Assembly: GCA_902806595.1 (NCBI GenBank)
Contig: CADCXC010000005.1
Coordinates: 434,001-498,000 of the forward strand
Length of the DNA: 64,000 bases
Source: Pyrenopolyporus hunteri
Lineage: Eukaryota > Ascomycota > Sordariomycetes > Xylariales > Hypoxylaceae
Direction of reading: 5' to 3'
Part shown: piece after piece, positions 14,501 to 27,381 of the stretch
Numbering within the stretch: position 1 is the first letter of the stretch
Layout of the letters: each line of letters starts with the position of its first letter
Notes under the pieces: model-generated
What the model was told of the DNA's origin: nothing
Database searches by the model: none
The model's input: the letters and a program-made list of their open reading frames with translations, nothing else
Made by a program: the position numbers and the translations under genes

Positions 14501-17500
14501 TCATTTACTGGAAGGGTCTGCAGCTCTGTCTGAGATCAGAACCTGCTGCAGTGCTGCTTGCAGCAGCTACCGCGTCACACCCTGGAGACAAGTGTTTTCA
14601 GACGTCATTCCGATATAGGGAGCCTTCAATGTTGGGGAGGCTCTTCTGCGCTCGTCGCGAGTGACGTGGACAGCAGTACCGCCTGATCTGGTAAACCGAC
14701 CCCAATTTTCCTGGACTTTCGGGCCTGCGGCGCTCGGGGAAGTTCTAAAGTCCTGGTGGCTTCGGTAGGGAATTGGGGACGGTCTCCCCCGCAAACGCCT
14801 CGATGATTCAGAACCGCAGGCTATGCAGTAGACGTGTGCCGGGTTGCCCCAGGCGGTCTCAGCCTTGTGAGTAACGTGAGACAAGTCCGTCGGCGTTCTT
14901 TGTCCACCTGAACCATGCAGGGATGTCCGACAAGGGCGCCAAGAAGACGAATCTGCGTTCCAGCTGCAGAACATACTGCGCGGGACAGTATGCTGTGGCA
15001 GACTCTATCGAGAAGGCTAGCCGAGGTGACCCATGAAGCGGACCGTGCCTGTTCTCTCTCCCAGGCTGCAAGTCATGCTTGTCTAACCCACGCGGCAGAA
15101 ATCCCCAGCGGCCCTTTATCCTGCCGATTGTGGTTGCGGATGGGCGCTGGGCGCTGGTAGAGAGAGAGGTTCAGCGTCTCCCTCCGTGAGCTATCACACG
15201 GCCTGTGCAGCCGTAATCCGAAAAATCCAAGTCAGCGTACCAGCTTGGGACATAGACTGCATCTGTACCCAACACCTCATGACAGCGGGAAATAGTGACT
15301 CAATGGTGAGGGACACTATATACCCGCCAATTCGTTATGATGGCATGGCACCAAAGCCCGGGGGTGGGGGCACTACTGTCATTTCTGTCATTCATGTCAT
15401 CTCAAATTTGCCAATGCTCTGCTGCGATTTGCCGGTGGCTTGCTGCTGTATGACACGTTGCGAAGTTGGAATGCAGAGCGGAGACGACAGGTGCGGAATT
15501 GCAGAATTCAGGAATCAGGACCCAGGACGTCCAGGAGGTTCCAACTGCCTCGGCGGACGGATACCACACTTATTATTACACGGACTCGGGGCCGAAGTCC
15601 GCAAATGGAAAGCAGATGGGCAAGACGAACATGGGATTCTAGTCGGTAGACAACTATTATCGATTTTCAGAATCTTACTGCATGAGGAGCGGACTCCACT
15701 TCCAGACCGGTCGCCAGGTTTGGATCTTATCGTGCCTTATCGAACTGGTCGGTCAGGAGGCGAGCCAATCAGGACCGAATGCCAAGAATTCTTGACCCAG
15801 CCTCGACATACTTCGGAACAGACAAGCGAAGTAACTATGCAGGGAAGCTGAGATGCAGAAAAGAGGTTGCTGGTGGGATGAGCGCTCCCGTCCGGCTGAA
15901 GTCGATTTCTAGGCTCGTGAAAGGGATTAATAAGACTAGACGGGATTGGCGATCTAGGGCAGCACGACTAAGAAGATGCCGGAGTGAAATCGAGGAAGAG
16001 AGAGAGGGAGGGAGAAGGAAAAGGAAAAAGAAAAAAAAATAAGGAGAAGCGGTCGGCGAAAGCTACGATGCATCTGCCGTCCCGGCTCGTTCTCCAGTTT
16101 CTCATCTCTTATTTCCTTCTTCCCCTCTCCCTCTTCCTTCTTCCGCATTGGGTACTTGAGCAAGTTCTTCAGGATGCCGGAAGGAAGAGAGCTAGAAAGG
16201 TATTAGAGAGTGTGAGGTGAGTCCCGGTACCCCTGGGTGAAGAGAGAGCTAGGCCGCTCCGAATAGAGCTTGCCTATAAGGGAATTTTTATTTCTTTTCT
16301 TTCTTTTTCTAATTTTCTTTTCCCTTCCTTTTCAAGGGGGGAGAGGGACCTACCCGTCTCGTTTTCTTCGTGCCTCATGGGAGGTACTGGAACCTTTGGA
16401 CACCATTAACAGACTAACAGCCCAACGGTACCGGGTACTCGCGAGAGACGGATAGTATACTCTCCCTCCCTCTCTACCTTTCTCCCTCTCGTGTAAAACT
16501 CCCCCAGCTAGCCTCTGGACAGGAGCCCGTATCTGGCAAGTGCCTATACGTACAACTGTACAACAGGTACGAGCCCATCCGAATTAAGCCGGAACAGTTG
16601 GCTCGCATCCATCGCGTTAAGCTTTACTGGCCGCCGAGTATCAGATGATCTAGTTGATCAGCTCTCGTCCGCTCAGGTAGTTACGACCCTGTGGGTGTCC
16701 CCGTGGAATAAGAGGGGGGTAAGGGGGGTTACTCGGAGTACATACGGATTACTGCTCTACCTAGCATGTACCCCGATTATTATTATTATTATTTTGCTTG
16801 TGTGCACCCCGTTGCCCTACCCTGTGTCCTGTCTTTGGACGATGGTATGGGGGGCGTCTCGAAACAAGCATTTTGGGGCAGATACCACCCATATACTTGC
16901 CCTATAGGTATTGCTTTGTCACACAATACAGCTTTTGAGGCATGTCACACAAAGGTACGCAACATAGATAGGTACACAGATTACCTTCGGCTGCAGAAAC
17001 AACCATGCAAAGAAGGCCTCCAGCCTAATGGTACCGGGGCTGGTGCGGCTACGTTCCTCTTGCTCTGGGGTGGGAGCTATCAGTTACACTGGAGGAGCAG
17101 GAGAAGAAACAGGAGGTAAAAAAAAAAAAAGTCGTCATGGGCACACAAAGTCACCGACAGATGGATATAGGAACTCTTAAGCTCTCCTATAACCTAGTGA
17201 CGCGTTGCTAATCTATATATTAGGGATCGTCCCATCTTCCCTTATCCACTCTTGGACCATGTCCCGTCGGCTCACATAGGGTTGCAATTGTCAAAAAGGC
17301 TATTATCATCGTCTGCCACGGGAGACGTATCTATCTGGAACGCGGATTCCTCCCTCATAAGCTTCTGGGGTTATCTACATGAGGTCTGTATCTCCTAGGT
17401 ATATTAGGTATGTGCTAGAAAAAGTCTTTGTGAGCTCTTGTACGACCACAGGTATAATATACACCTTTTCTCTTCTTCTCTCCCTGTCTTTGGACCACCC

Positions 17501-19849
17501 CCAGTCACCCCGCCGTCTACCACCATCGGGCCATCCACAGCCACAGCACAACCGCCCTGGGGAATATAACGGAACACGGACCACGAGCGCGACCCCACCC
17601 TTCTTTTCCGAAGAACCCACAGCTTTATTATTTCATTAGGCTAGACCAGAGCCGTCTAAAGAGCACCGCCCGCACCCCCTGGTCGCAGTATCCAAGACTT
17701 TCATGCATGCAGCTTGCTGCCATCACAACCTCGACCCTCACCAAGAGCAGAGCTAGATGCAAGGCGGTGTGAGGAGGCTACAAGCCGTTTGGTTAACTTG
17801 TGTAAGCCTCTTCTGACAAACCACACGTCCCCATTCGACATCGGCATCAGTGAAGCTAAGGAGGTTTTTTGGGCTTTTACGGCTGCGTCTAATTCACCTA
17901 TTGTCCTATGCCCGGTCCAATTTTTTTTTTAAATCAACATACGCACGTGTTCCATTAGTTATTTTTTTTTTCTTAATTTTCCTTTTTTATTCATTCTCGG
18001 TTTGTCTAACAGCTGGATATCCTAGAATAGCTCTATATTGTCCGCTAGACGTGCAGCCCTAACAGCCTTAGAGCGTTCTGGTATCGACTCAGTACCTGGT
18101 ACCTTGAATGGCCTCGTGCGGGACCTAGAAAGAACCTGGAAAGAACCTCCAAGATACTCCCCCCGTCGGGTCACAATACCAGCTAAAAATCCTCCATTTG
18201 TCTCCCGCAACGGCGACTCCCACCGCGACTACCGACAGCTCATCACTTGTTTCTAGTCGAGCTTTCCCCATCTGCATGCATCTACGCATCTACCAATTTG
18301 GGGTCTAGAAGCCCGGCCTGCCATCCTATCCACACCCACACACACAAGTCGACCTCCTTCGCTCGCACCACCTTCTTCCAACTAAACTGCTACCTGGTAA
18401 TAACTAAAAAACTAAGCTACATACATACATACATACCACCTTTTTGTGTTGTGTTGTATTGTGTTGTGTCGAAAAAGCGTGTGCGTGGTGTATCTCGTTC
18501 GCCATTGTCATTAACAGTCATCAACAACGAAAAAAAAAAGAACCACCTACCTACCTACTACAATAGCAAGCAATCAACAACTACCTACTATCTCACCACC
18601 CCAGCACTATCCACCATCGTCATCTTCATCGTCATCATAGCAATCGTCATCATCGCCATCCTCTCTCTCCCTCCCTCACTCCCCCATCTCATACGCCGCC
18701 CTCCTCCATCGTCTCCCCTTCTCATTTACGCGGCGGGCCAGCACCGCCCTCGTTCAAACAACACTAGCCCCTACTAGCTCTACATTATTGTATCCATTCC
18801 AGTCTCTACCGCCCTACCTTGCAAGGATCTCGTGCTCTTAACCCTGGGTTCGGGTTACCTGATCTGAATTTGGGAACTCAAGAAAACAGGCACATCCCAC
18901 CTTTTTTTCAGTCCCTGCTGCTACCCTGTCCGGGCCATACACTACAAGTCCCTGTGGTCTGGCTTTCTACTCTTACACATTTTCCCCTTCGTCGGTTTAT
19001 TCTTGTGCGACGCGCTGCAGCTTGAGATCCCGGAGCCTGACCTATCTACAACGACACTTCCTTGGGCGAATCTTCCATCTTATTTTTATTTTTATCTGAA
19101 GTGAACATTAACGCTCGTTTGCAATTTGTCTTATTACCTGTCGGGCCCCCGTCCAAGCTTAGAGTTACCCACTTCACAGTACCCCATCCCAACCTTTTAG
19201 ACAAGACACAACTTGGGTTCTATCAGCTCAGTTGCTTCCTCGGATCTCCTAATAAGTTCCAACATCGATAAAGGAAAACAAAAACAAAAAAAAATAATAA
19301 GGGACCCCGCTGCCAGCAACTGCACACCTTATCCCCCCCTGGCGCAGATCCTGGCTAGACCGAACATTGTTTTCGTCGCTCTGCTCGCTCATAAGACAGG
19401 TCGACCTTGAAGAGTCCCTTATTTTTTTCCTCTCCCCCTTATTTCACTACCTAGGTACGCTAGTCTCGAGTCAGTCTGCTCCAGAGTGTGGCTTTCGCCA
19501 CTAACACCGTCTGGTGACCTGCCCCACCAGAACATGGACTCGGGATTCCACTAACTCGAGCCGAGCTTAGAACCACTTGACCTTCAATTTCTCGTTGAAC
19601 TTCCTGAAAAACCACCATCACCGTAGGCAAGCATCGCAGCCAGGCAGTTCCGGGCTCTGCTGCTTGAAGGCAATTGGGGGTTGTGATCTTGTGCAGCTGC
19701 GGCGATGACCCAGTGCAAGAATTGCCGTCAGTAATATGTACGTCAAGCACGCCTTGCAGCATGCAGTGCAATGCCCGAGTCCGATTTGTGTACGCTTCCC
19801 ATGTATTCGTGGAATATCTACGCTGACCTGCACCTCTCAACAGAGCAAG
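8538..19849. other. about 11.3 kb without a recognisable gene
   Basis: Many short reading frames but none with domain-like sequence or credible splicing. Contents by region: ordinary mixed sequence at 8.5-13.6 kb with GTAG/CTAC palindromes (9176-9195, 12955-13000); a CCAAT-bearing pyrimidine-rich patch at 13.70-13.80 kb; a purine tract at 15.99-16.05 kb followed by a pyrimidine tract at 16.09-16.15 kb; an ATT run near 16780-16796; CT-rich sequence at 17.46-17.52 and 18.30-18.70 kb. The last 1.5 kb probably includes the leader of the ABC transporter gene. Non-coding RNAs or multi-intron genes with very short exons cannot be excluded by eye. Confidence 0.5.
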
Positions 19850-22800
19850 ATGGCGGAAGTCATCACCAACCCTCCCGACTCCCCGGCGGAGAGGGTTCGA
19901 GACGTTACTCAGTACCTCTACCCGGATCTCCTCCTGATGGCCTTCATCATCATCGGTGCCGCCCATTCCGTCTACACCGCCATGCGCAAGGAGGACGTCG
20001 TGGTCCCTACCGTCAGAGGTCCCGGCGGCAAGCCCTTGCCCATTACCAAGAGAAGACGATCCGACGATGACACTCCGGATCCCGAAGAGTTCAGTCCTCA
20101 CGCTAGGAGGTTCTTCCAGTATTCTATGGTCCTAATAACCTTAACGTTCGTAGCTGCCGGCGGCGCCATTGCTGCTCGTGCCCTGATCCACAGGAGCGCG
20201 GACGGTGAACATGGGTGGTGGTGCGGAGAGCCTAAGACTGTAAGCATGCTCAATCCTGCGTCCTACCTTCAGAATATGTACGCATCTATACCGAGTTGGA
20301 ATCCCTTAACACGAATCACAGGTCTTCGTCCTCGGCTCGGCCTTTCTTTATGTGTACTTGACTCTCACGATGTTCGACTGGAAAAGCAGCCCCAGCCTAG
20401 TTCATATTCTCATCTGGAGCTTCGCGCTCGTTGGAGAAATCATCATCTTTGTGTGCGACGTGATCATCCTGACCCGTCCCCACAAGGTCATGACCAATCT
20501 CACTCGCGAGAATTATGTGATTGTAAATGGTCTCAACAAGTGGGACGTAATTGACCTTGGTCTATCCGCTGGAAGGATCGCTCTTCTGGTTGGCATGATC
20601 TTAGTTTATTCTATCATCATGTTCCTGAGGAACAGAGCCCAACCCGAGAAATACGAACAGGGTCACGAATATGAGTACGACGCTGTCGAGACCACACCCC
20701 TCCTCAACGGCGGGTCTAACGGCTATCGCACGAATGGTCACACAAACGGACATCCCCCCCATCCCAGCGCCAATGGCGCTGCCAACGGTAACACTAATGG
20801 TACCGCCGACACGAGTCACCCCATGGTGGATGAGGATGCTGGGTTCTACAGACCGGAAAAGCTACCGCACACCACCTGGTTCGAGTACCTCCGTGGCTAT
20901 TCCGTCTTCTTCCCGTATATGTGGCCTAACAAGCAGTTAAGACTTCAAATCATCGTCGTTGTCTGTTTTGTCCTCCTAGCCCTCCAGCGATGGGTGAACA
21001 TCATGGTACCTTACCAGATCGGTGCTGTCACGAATCAGCTCTCCGGAGACGATCTCAAGGAAGGCGAGAAGCGTACAATGCCGTGGGTCTCGCTCAGTCT
21101 ACTCATTCTATATAAGCTACTACAAGGTCCATCCGGGCTCTTAGGGTCGCTGAGATCCTTGCTGTGGATTCCCGTGTCGCAACATACCTACCGCGCTCTC
21201 ACGACGTCGGCTTTCGAGCATGTACATTCTCTGAGTCTCGATTTTCATCTTGGCAAGAGGACTGGCGAGGTTCTATCCGCGTTGAACAAAGGTTCTTCGG
21301 TCAACTCATTCCTCGAGCAAGTCACATTTCAGGTCTTCCCGATGCTCATCGACTTGTTTGTAGCTATCAGCTATTTCTACGTCAGATTCGATGCTGTTTA
21401 TGCAGTTATCGTTTGCTCGATTACATTCTATTATTTGTTCTTGACGATACGCATGGCGTCCAAGACCGCCGACCAGAGGCGAGCGATGTCTAACGCTGAT
21501 AGGGAGGAAGAAGCCGTCAAGAATGACTCCATCATCTCATATGAGACGGTTAAGTATTTTAACGCGGAGGACTTCGAATTTAACCGGTACAGAGAGGCCA
21601 TACACAATTTCCAAGTTGCAGAGGCCAAGGTCACGTGGAGCATAAGCACCATGAACATTTGCCAGTCGCTGGTTTTTATGATTGGGATGCTGGTTACCAT
21701 GATGCTCGGTTCGTACCAGGTTACTATGGGTACCCGCAAAGTCGGTGACTTCGTTACCCTGATGACCTATCTGGGCCAGTTGCAGGGGCCGCTCAACTTC
21801 TTCGGCACCTTCTACCGTACCGTCCAGCAAGCCATGATCTCTGGCGAACGTCTCTTAGAGCTATTCAAGCAGCGTCCGACCGTGGTCGACCGTCCCGGTG
21901 CTGTCAATGTTACCTCTTGCGAAGGTCGCGTCGAGTTTTCCAAGGTTAAGTTCGCATACGACAAGAGGAAGCCTGCGCTGAGGAACCTCACCTTCACGTG
22001 CGAGCCTGGCACGACCACAGCGCTAGTCGGCGAATCTGGCGGCGGCAAATCCACCCTCTTCCGATTGATGTATCGCTATTTCAACTGCCAGGAGGGTAAC
22101 ATCAGGATAGACGGCCGCGATCTTAAGGATGTCACGATCGATTCTATTCGACGGTATATAGGCGTAGTGCCTCAGGATACCATACTATTCAACGACACGC
22201 TCTTATACAATTTGAGATATGCGAATCAGAACGCAACCGACGACGATATCATCGCCGCTTGCCAAGCTGCCAGCATTCACGACAGAATCATGTCCTTCCC
22301 CGACGGCTACCACACTAAGGTTGGCGAGCGAGGTCTTCGCTTGAGCGGCGGCGAGAAGCAGAGGGTTGCCATCGCGAGAACCCTACTCAAGAACCCCAAG
22401 ATTATCATGCTAGATGAAGCAACATCGGCGCTCGACAGCCACACAGAGCAGCAGATTCAGTCCCGACTTGCCAACATAGGTCGTGGTCGTACATTGCTTA
22501 TTATCGCGTAAGTTCTGGTGTTTATATAGTACGCTATAGCCGAACCGACTAACTTGTGTTCTCTAGACATCGACTATCGACTATCACCCACGCAGACCAA
22601 ATTCTTGTCTTGCACCAAGGAACCATCGTCGAGAAAGGCACGCACGAAAAGCTGCTCGAGCTCAACGGTCGCTACGCATCCATGTGGAATCGCCAGGCTA
22701 AGGCCGAAAAGGCGGCCGAGGACGCGCGTAACGCGACGCGTAAGGCTGAGAAGCTTCTGCGAAAGGCCAACATCCCTTCCCCCTCAGGTGACCATCACAA

Positions 22801-22930
22801 CCGAAACGAGCATTCCAACAGCAACGATGACTCGAGCAGCTCATCGGATGAGTCGGTCACTCCCGGCCGACTTGGCGCGCAGTTCGAATCCGTAACACCG
22901 GCTGAAGGCTCTCCTCGATCGACCCACTAA
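19850..22930 (+). CDS. hmt1: Hmt1-type ABC half-transporter (ABCB6-like)
   Basis: ABC exporter of the heavy-metal-tolerance family. S. pombe Hmt1 works at the vacuole, where it moves phytochelatin or glutathione conjugates; the substrate here is inferred only. Exons 19850-20239, 20322-22507 and 22567-22930 give 979 residues. Order: N-terminal extension with several membrane segments (about residues 22-230, TMD0-like), an Asn/Gly/Thr-rich linker at about 260-300, a six-helix ABC membrane domain (about 330-640), then the nucleotide-binding domain. That domain has Walker [10 protein letters not shown] at about 700, signature LSGGEKQR at about 804, Walker [13 protein letters not shown] at about 824 and H-loop HRLST at about 860. 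The hydrophilic Asn/Ser/His-containing tail is about 80 residues. An in-frame ATG at 19736 would add 38 residues. I prefer 19850 because a CTCTCAACAG acceptor ending at 19843 suggests a leader intron. Confidence 0.93.
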
Positions 22931-25900
22931 TTCTAATGTCCACCAAAACCAGGGCTCGATTCATGTCTATATTCCTATTTTCCGCGATATATATTTTATT
23001 GCTAATGAGCTTCTCACGCCCCGGGCTACCGGGCACTGCATTACAGGCGGCGTTGGTGGCTTATACAGAAAAGACCCCTCTACATCGGAGGCTCTCGGTG
23101 GCTTTGCATTTCCGGTTGTCACGATTCTTCTCAACGATACCAAAAGACTCATGTCATTCTGTCTTAGTAATTCGCTATCGTTGTTTGCGCAACATACGAT
23201 CAGTCATGGCCTTTGCATGAAAAATTCCGGCAAAGACGGGATGGAACAGGAAGGGACGGAACGGAAACAAATCAATGTCAAGGGGTGGAGGAAGGCCTTT
23301 TTTTTTTTCCTTTTTGCTTTTACATAACACTTTTTTTTTCTTCGGTCTGGTTCAGTCAGTCGGAATGCTATGGCTTTTCCAAGGGCGGGCGTAATACCCC
23401 CTGTAATGAGATGATGACAGGCAGCATTAGCGGGCGAGCAGGCGCGATGAGAGACGAGATTTGTGACGAGGAGGATGTGTATTTGCAAATGACTAGACCC
23501 TATACATATGGCTCACACCCATCTACAATGGACCGACTGTTAATACCGAAAGCCCCCTTCCATTTCCCCCCTTTTCTTTTCCCTCCTCTTTTCTTACTAT
23601 TTTTTTTTTTTGGCGGGAACCTGTGGGACACTGTCCGCTGCCAGAATGTCGAGGTTGGGTGAGGCTGAAGTCGGGCTCTGACTCGGTGGTAATCTGATGA
23701 CGTTGTAGCGTTCTATTCCAAATCGCGGCCCGGGGGTTTATCGTGCGGCTCCCATGCCGGCAAAACGGGAGATCTGCCATGGAGGCTAATATAAAATGGA
23801 ATTTCGCACCCTTTTCCCCCTACCCGGTAGCGTCGCATTCACAGCGTACATACTACCTACACAGCTAAATAAGTCCCTGGCTTAGTTTACCTATCCCTAG
23901 GAGCGGTAGGCTAGGCTAGGCTAGACTAGACTAGGATAAGATGAGACGGGATAGGATGGGATGGGATGTGGATAGGGGGGCGGAAAGAAGAAGAAGAAGG
24001 GGGGGAAGGGCGGTTCAGACGTACATAGATTGCACATACATACATAGCGCGTACCTGCAGCGGCGAGATTCTGGGTCTGCAACGTTGCGCGAACCAGATA
24101 TTGGATGGGCCAGGTATCGTGGAGGCGAAAAGCCGGGGGATCTCGGGGCAGGCCTTGCAGATATGTACGTACATACATTACATATATACCTACATCGGGC
24201 CCGTAGGTATGTATGTAGGTATGTGCATGTATGTATGTACGTATATGTATATGTATAAGTATGTATAGGTATGTATATGTGTATTGTGCGTAGGTAGGTA
24301 GGTATATATGTCTATGCGGGAAGGGAGAGAAAAAGAGAAGAAGAGAAGAGATAGGATGAGCTGATGCTACGGTGATAGTGAGGCTAGTTCGAGTTAGGTT
24401 AAGCAAGGGACGTATAGGCTGACGAAGTACGACGCGGTAGAGCTATAGCACGGCACTGAAGACTACCCACGTAGTAGGTTAAAAGTTAAGCTAAGGCAAG
24501 GCGAGGCAAGGCAAGGCAAGATAAAGTAAAGCGAAGAAGAGTTAAGTGGCAGCACGTAGATACCTAGGTGCCTATCTAGGCAAAGAGGTACGCATGCAGG
24601 TATGTACTTGGAAGAGAGGAAATCTGGCCAAGGTACCTAGGTAGGTATGTAGGTTAGCCAAGCAAGCCGGGGTGTAGTAAGCAAGCAAGCAGGGCAAGCA
24701 AGAGAAGCAGCAGGCAGGCAGGGCAGGCGGGCTGGCAGGCAACCACATACGGACGGAGTTTTCTGTACTCCTTCCCTTGCCTTCTCCCCCCTTTCCTGTT
24801 CCGGACTGACCTCGTGCCCCTACGCTGGGCGGTCAACTACCTTGCCTTACCTTACCTACTACCTACATACATATATACCTGGGTATATACGTACTCAACC
24901 TACATGTATGTATGTATGTATGTATGTATGTATGTATGTATGTATGTATGTATGTATGTATGTATGTATGTATGTATGTATGTATGTATGTATGTATGTA
25001 TGTATGTATGTATATACTTATGTATAATACACACGTCCGGAGTTAGGTACACGCGGATACATATGGACTACGTATCTAGCATGTAGACGGCGCAAGCGAG
25101 GGCTTTGCATAGGTACCTACCTACATACCTACATGTAGCTAGGATGCGATGTAGTGCCATGCGCTGTGATGCGATGCGAGGCGCTGGTATAAGACGGGAC
25201 GGCACAAGAAACCCACATATATGGAAAGTAGAGTAAGAGTAGTAGGTAGTATGTAGGGGAGGGCGTTCTTCTGTTTCTTCTTCCCTGCGTCTGCGCTAGG
25301 GACGCTGTACGCTACGTACCACGCATCTAGTATATCAGTCACATCTATGTAGGTATTAATCTACTCGTACATGCGTACGAACCTAGATACCTACCTAATC
25401 TACCCGTCTACATACATAATACATACATTTATGCTTGTCTCATCTACCCGTGCTGTCAATCTACTCTACCTTACCTCACACGCCTCCTGTACCTGCGGGA
25501 TCCTATTCCTTCCCGGGCGCCTGGCCGCTTTGACAGACAAGTGATTCCCGGTCCCGGGCGGGATGTGGTTGCGTATTCTATCTACTTACCTACCTATCTA
25601 CCTACATTACCTACCTTGCCTATTACATATCTAGGTACTTACCCACTCCTACGTCGCTTACACGCCTCCTCGCTTGCCTGCCCGCCTGCCTGCCGCCTAC
25701 ACGCCTTACTTACTAACCCAACTAAGCTCACCCGACCAGCCGGCAAGCCAACTCGGGAGAGAGGTGACTGACTGAGTGGCTCACTAGCTCGCTGGTATAC
25801 CGACATACCGACGAACATACCATACCGACAGCCAGACCGAGCTACACACCGGTCGAGTCGCCAGTGTAGGACTCGTGACGCCCCCCTCGCCTTCCCGCGT

Positions 25901-27381
25901 CCCGCTTCTCGGTTACCGTGGACGGGAAGTGTATGTAGGTGCTTAGGTAGTTAAGTACCTAGGTAAGTACTTAGGTAGTGAGCAGTGAGTAGTGAGTAGT
26001 GAGTAGTAATAGTAAGCACGAGGTAAATAAATCGAGACACGGCCGTGTATTAGGTATTTCGCCTATAAATATACCTACCTATTTACCTAGGTACCTACCT
26101 ATCACAAATACCATATACCATATACCATATATACAATTACGTGCGCGTACACTATATACACACACATACCTACATACATACATACCTACCTACTTACCTG
26201 CATATAGGCTATATCAACAGTTCCGTTGGCAGGTCGGCCAGCATATAGTAGCCGTCCCAGGGAACGGACACTCGGGGCGGATGCCAAGGTTAAGTTGTAT
26301 CCCGGAGAAGAATCCTTCGATAACACCTTATATATATACCTACCTCTCTATATATACCTACTTAGGTTGTACTGGCCTGGTAGATAGCTACCTACCTGTA
26401 GGCAAGGTAGTAGTTAGGAATCTAAAATTCTTTTTTCTTTCCTTTTTTTTTGTCTCCACGTCTACCTATCTTCGAATTAAGGGGTCGTCACATGTCCCTC
26501 GGAGCGAATACGCGTCTTCCTACGAGATCACATGGTACAAAGATGCATACCTAGGTGGGTATATACCTACATACACACATGGGTACATACATGCACGCAT
26601 GCAAGCGAAGACACGGAACGGAGACATATCGGGGACCTCGGTACGGCAACGGAGCAGACGGGCCTCTCAGCAGAGGAGGAGGTTCCCTATTGCTGTCCGT
26701 GCCTCATTAAGAATTATATAAGGGGGTTGGGGTGTTAGTGTGTGTGTGTGTGACTTAAAACTATCGTACTAGGAAGAGGGAGAAGGGAAAACAAAGAATG
26801 GACAATGTTCTTCTCCTTTCTTTTTCTCATCATGATATTCTCTCTCGTTGTTTGGTCGGAGCCCTCTCCGTCATTAGCACCATGGACCGGACCAGACCGG
26901 ATCGGACCACCACCTAGGTAAACAACTCTCATGAACCATCCGGAGCAGACAAAGCAATGAAGCAAAGTAAGTAAGCCATGGAGTGGTTGAGTGAGCGCCA
27001 GGGCGGATCAGTCCGTCAAGCATCTCTCCCTTTCCCATGCTTCTCATCACCCGGGCCTCGTACCCAAACGACCAAGAACAAAAACCTCCCGCGTGCGCCG
27101 TTCCCGTGGATTCGTGAGCGAATGACTTGGGATGCTAACCCGGTCGTCTCTGAACGCCTGTGCCTATGAATCGTTCGGCGAAGCGGGCAAGGAACGTACT
27201 AGTATATATCTCCAGGGATAACTATATAGCAGCTCCTGTGGATACGAATAGTAGTCCTTGCCTATGCCCGCCGTATATGCTGAAATCGTGCGTCGTATTA
27301 TAGATACAAGCCACCCTAGTTAGTTGGGAAGAATTTACAAGCGAATGTACGTGAATGGGAAGATGAGAAGCGGTGAATGCT
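22931..27381. other. intergenic low-complexity region rich in GTAT/GTAG tetranucleotides
   Basis: No supported gene. From about 23.88 to 26.60 kb the sequence is dominated by short direct repeats: TAGGCTAGGC and GGGATAGGAT types near 23905-23965, GTAC/GTAT near 24160-24310, GGCAAG near 24494-24520, AAGCAAGCAGGGC near 24660-24735, CTAC/ACCT near 25560-25630, and AGTGAGTAGTGAGT near 25977-26010. The longer reading frames here, such as 25999-26721, translate only these repeats and are not credible. A GT run lies at about 26737-26750. The first 300 bases are the transporter's 3' flank; the last 100 or so are the 3' flank of the minus-strand ceramide synthase gene. Confidence 0.6.
24903..25013. 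repeat. perfect tetranucleotide microsatellite, about 27 copies of ATGT
   Basis: About 110 bases of uninterrupted TATG/ATGT units, read directly. The unit contains ATG and no stop in any forward frame, so it gives a misleading MYVC-type open reading frame. Copy number is likely to vary between strains, and the assembled length may be inexact. Confidence 0.97.

Noticed and set aside
15186..15851. Open frame of 221 codons in the gene-free stretch
   Set aside because: The composition is unlike a folded protein, with no motif, no splice context and overlapping frames in other phases. A real gene cannot be fully excluded.
20352..22511. Separate gene starting at a GTG inside the ABC transporter
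   Set aside because: This is only the second exon; the reading frame continues from the upstream exon through a clear intron.
24903..25013. Regularly repeated unit that could look like an array
   Set aside because: The unit is four bases long with no spacers; it is a microsatellite, not a CRISPR array.
25999..26721. Open frame of 240 codons
   Set aside because: It translates CTAC/GTAT-type repeats and has no domain; its length comes from low-complexity sequence lacking stops.
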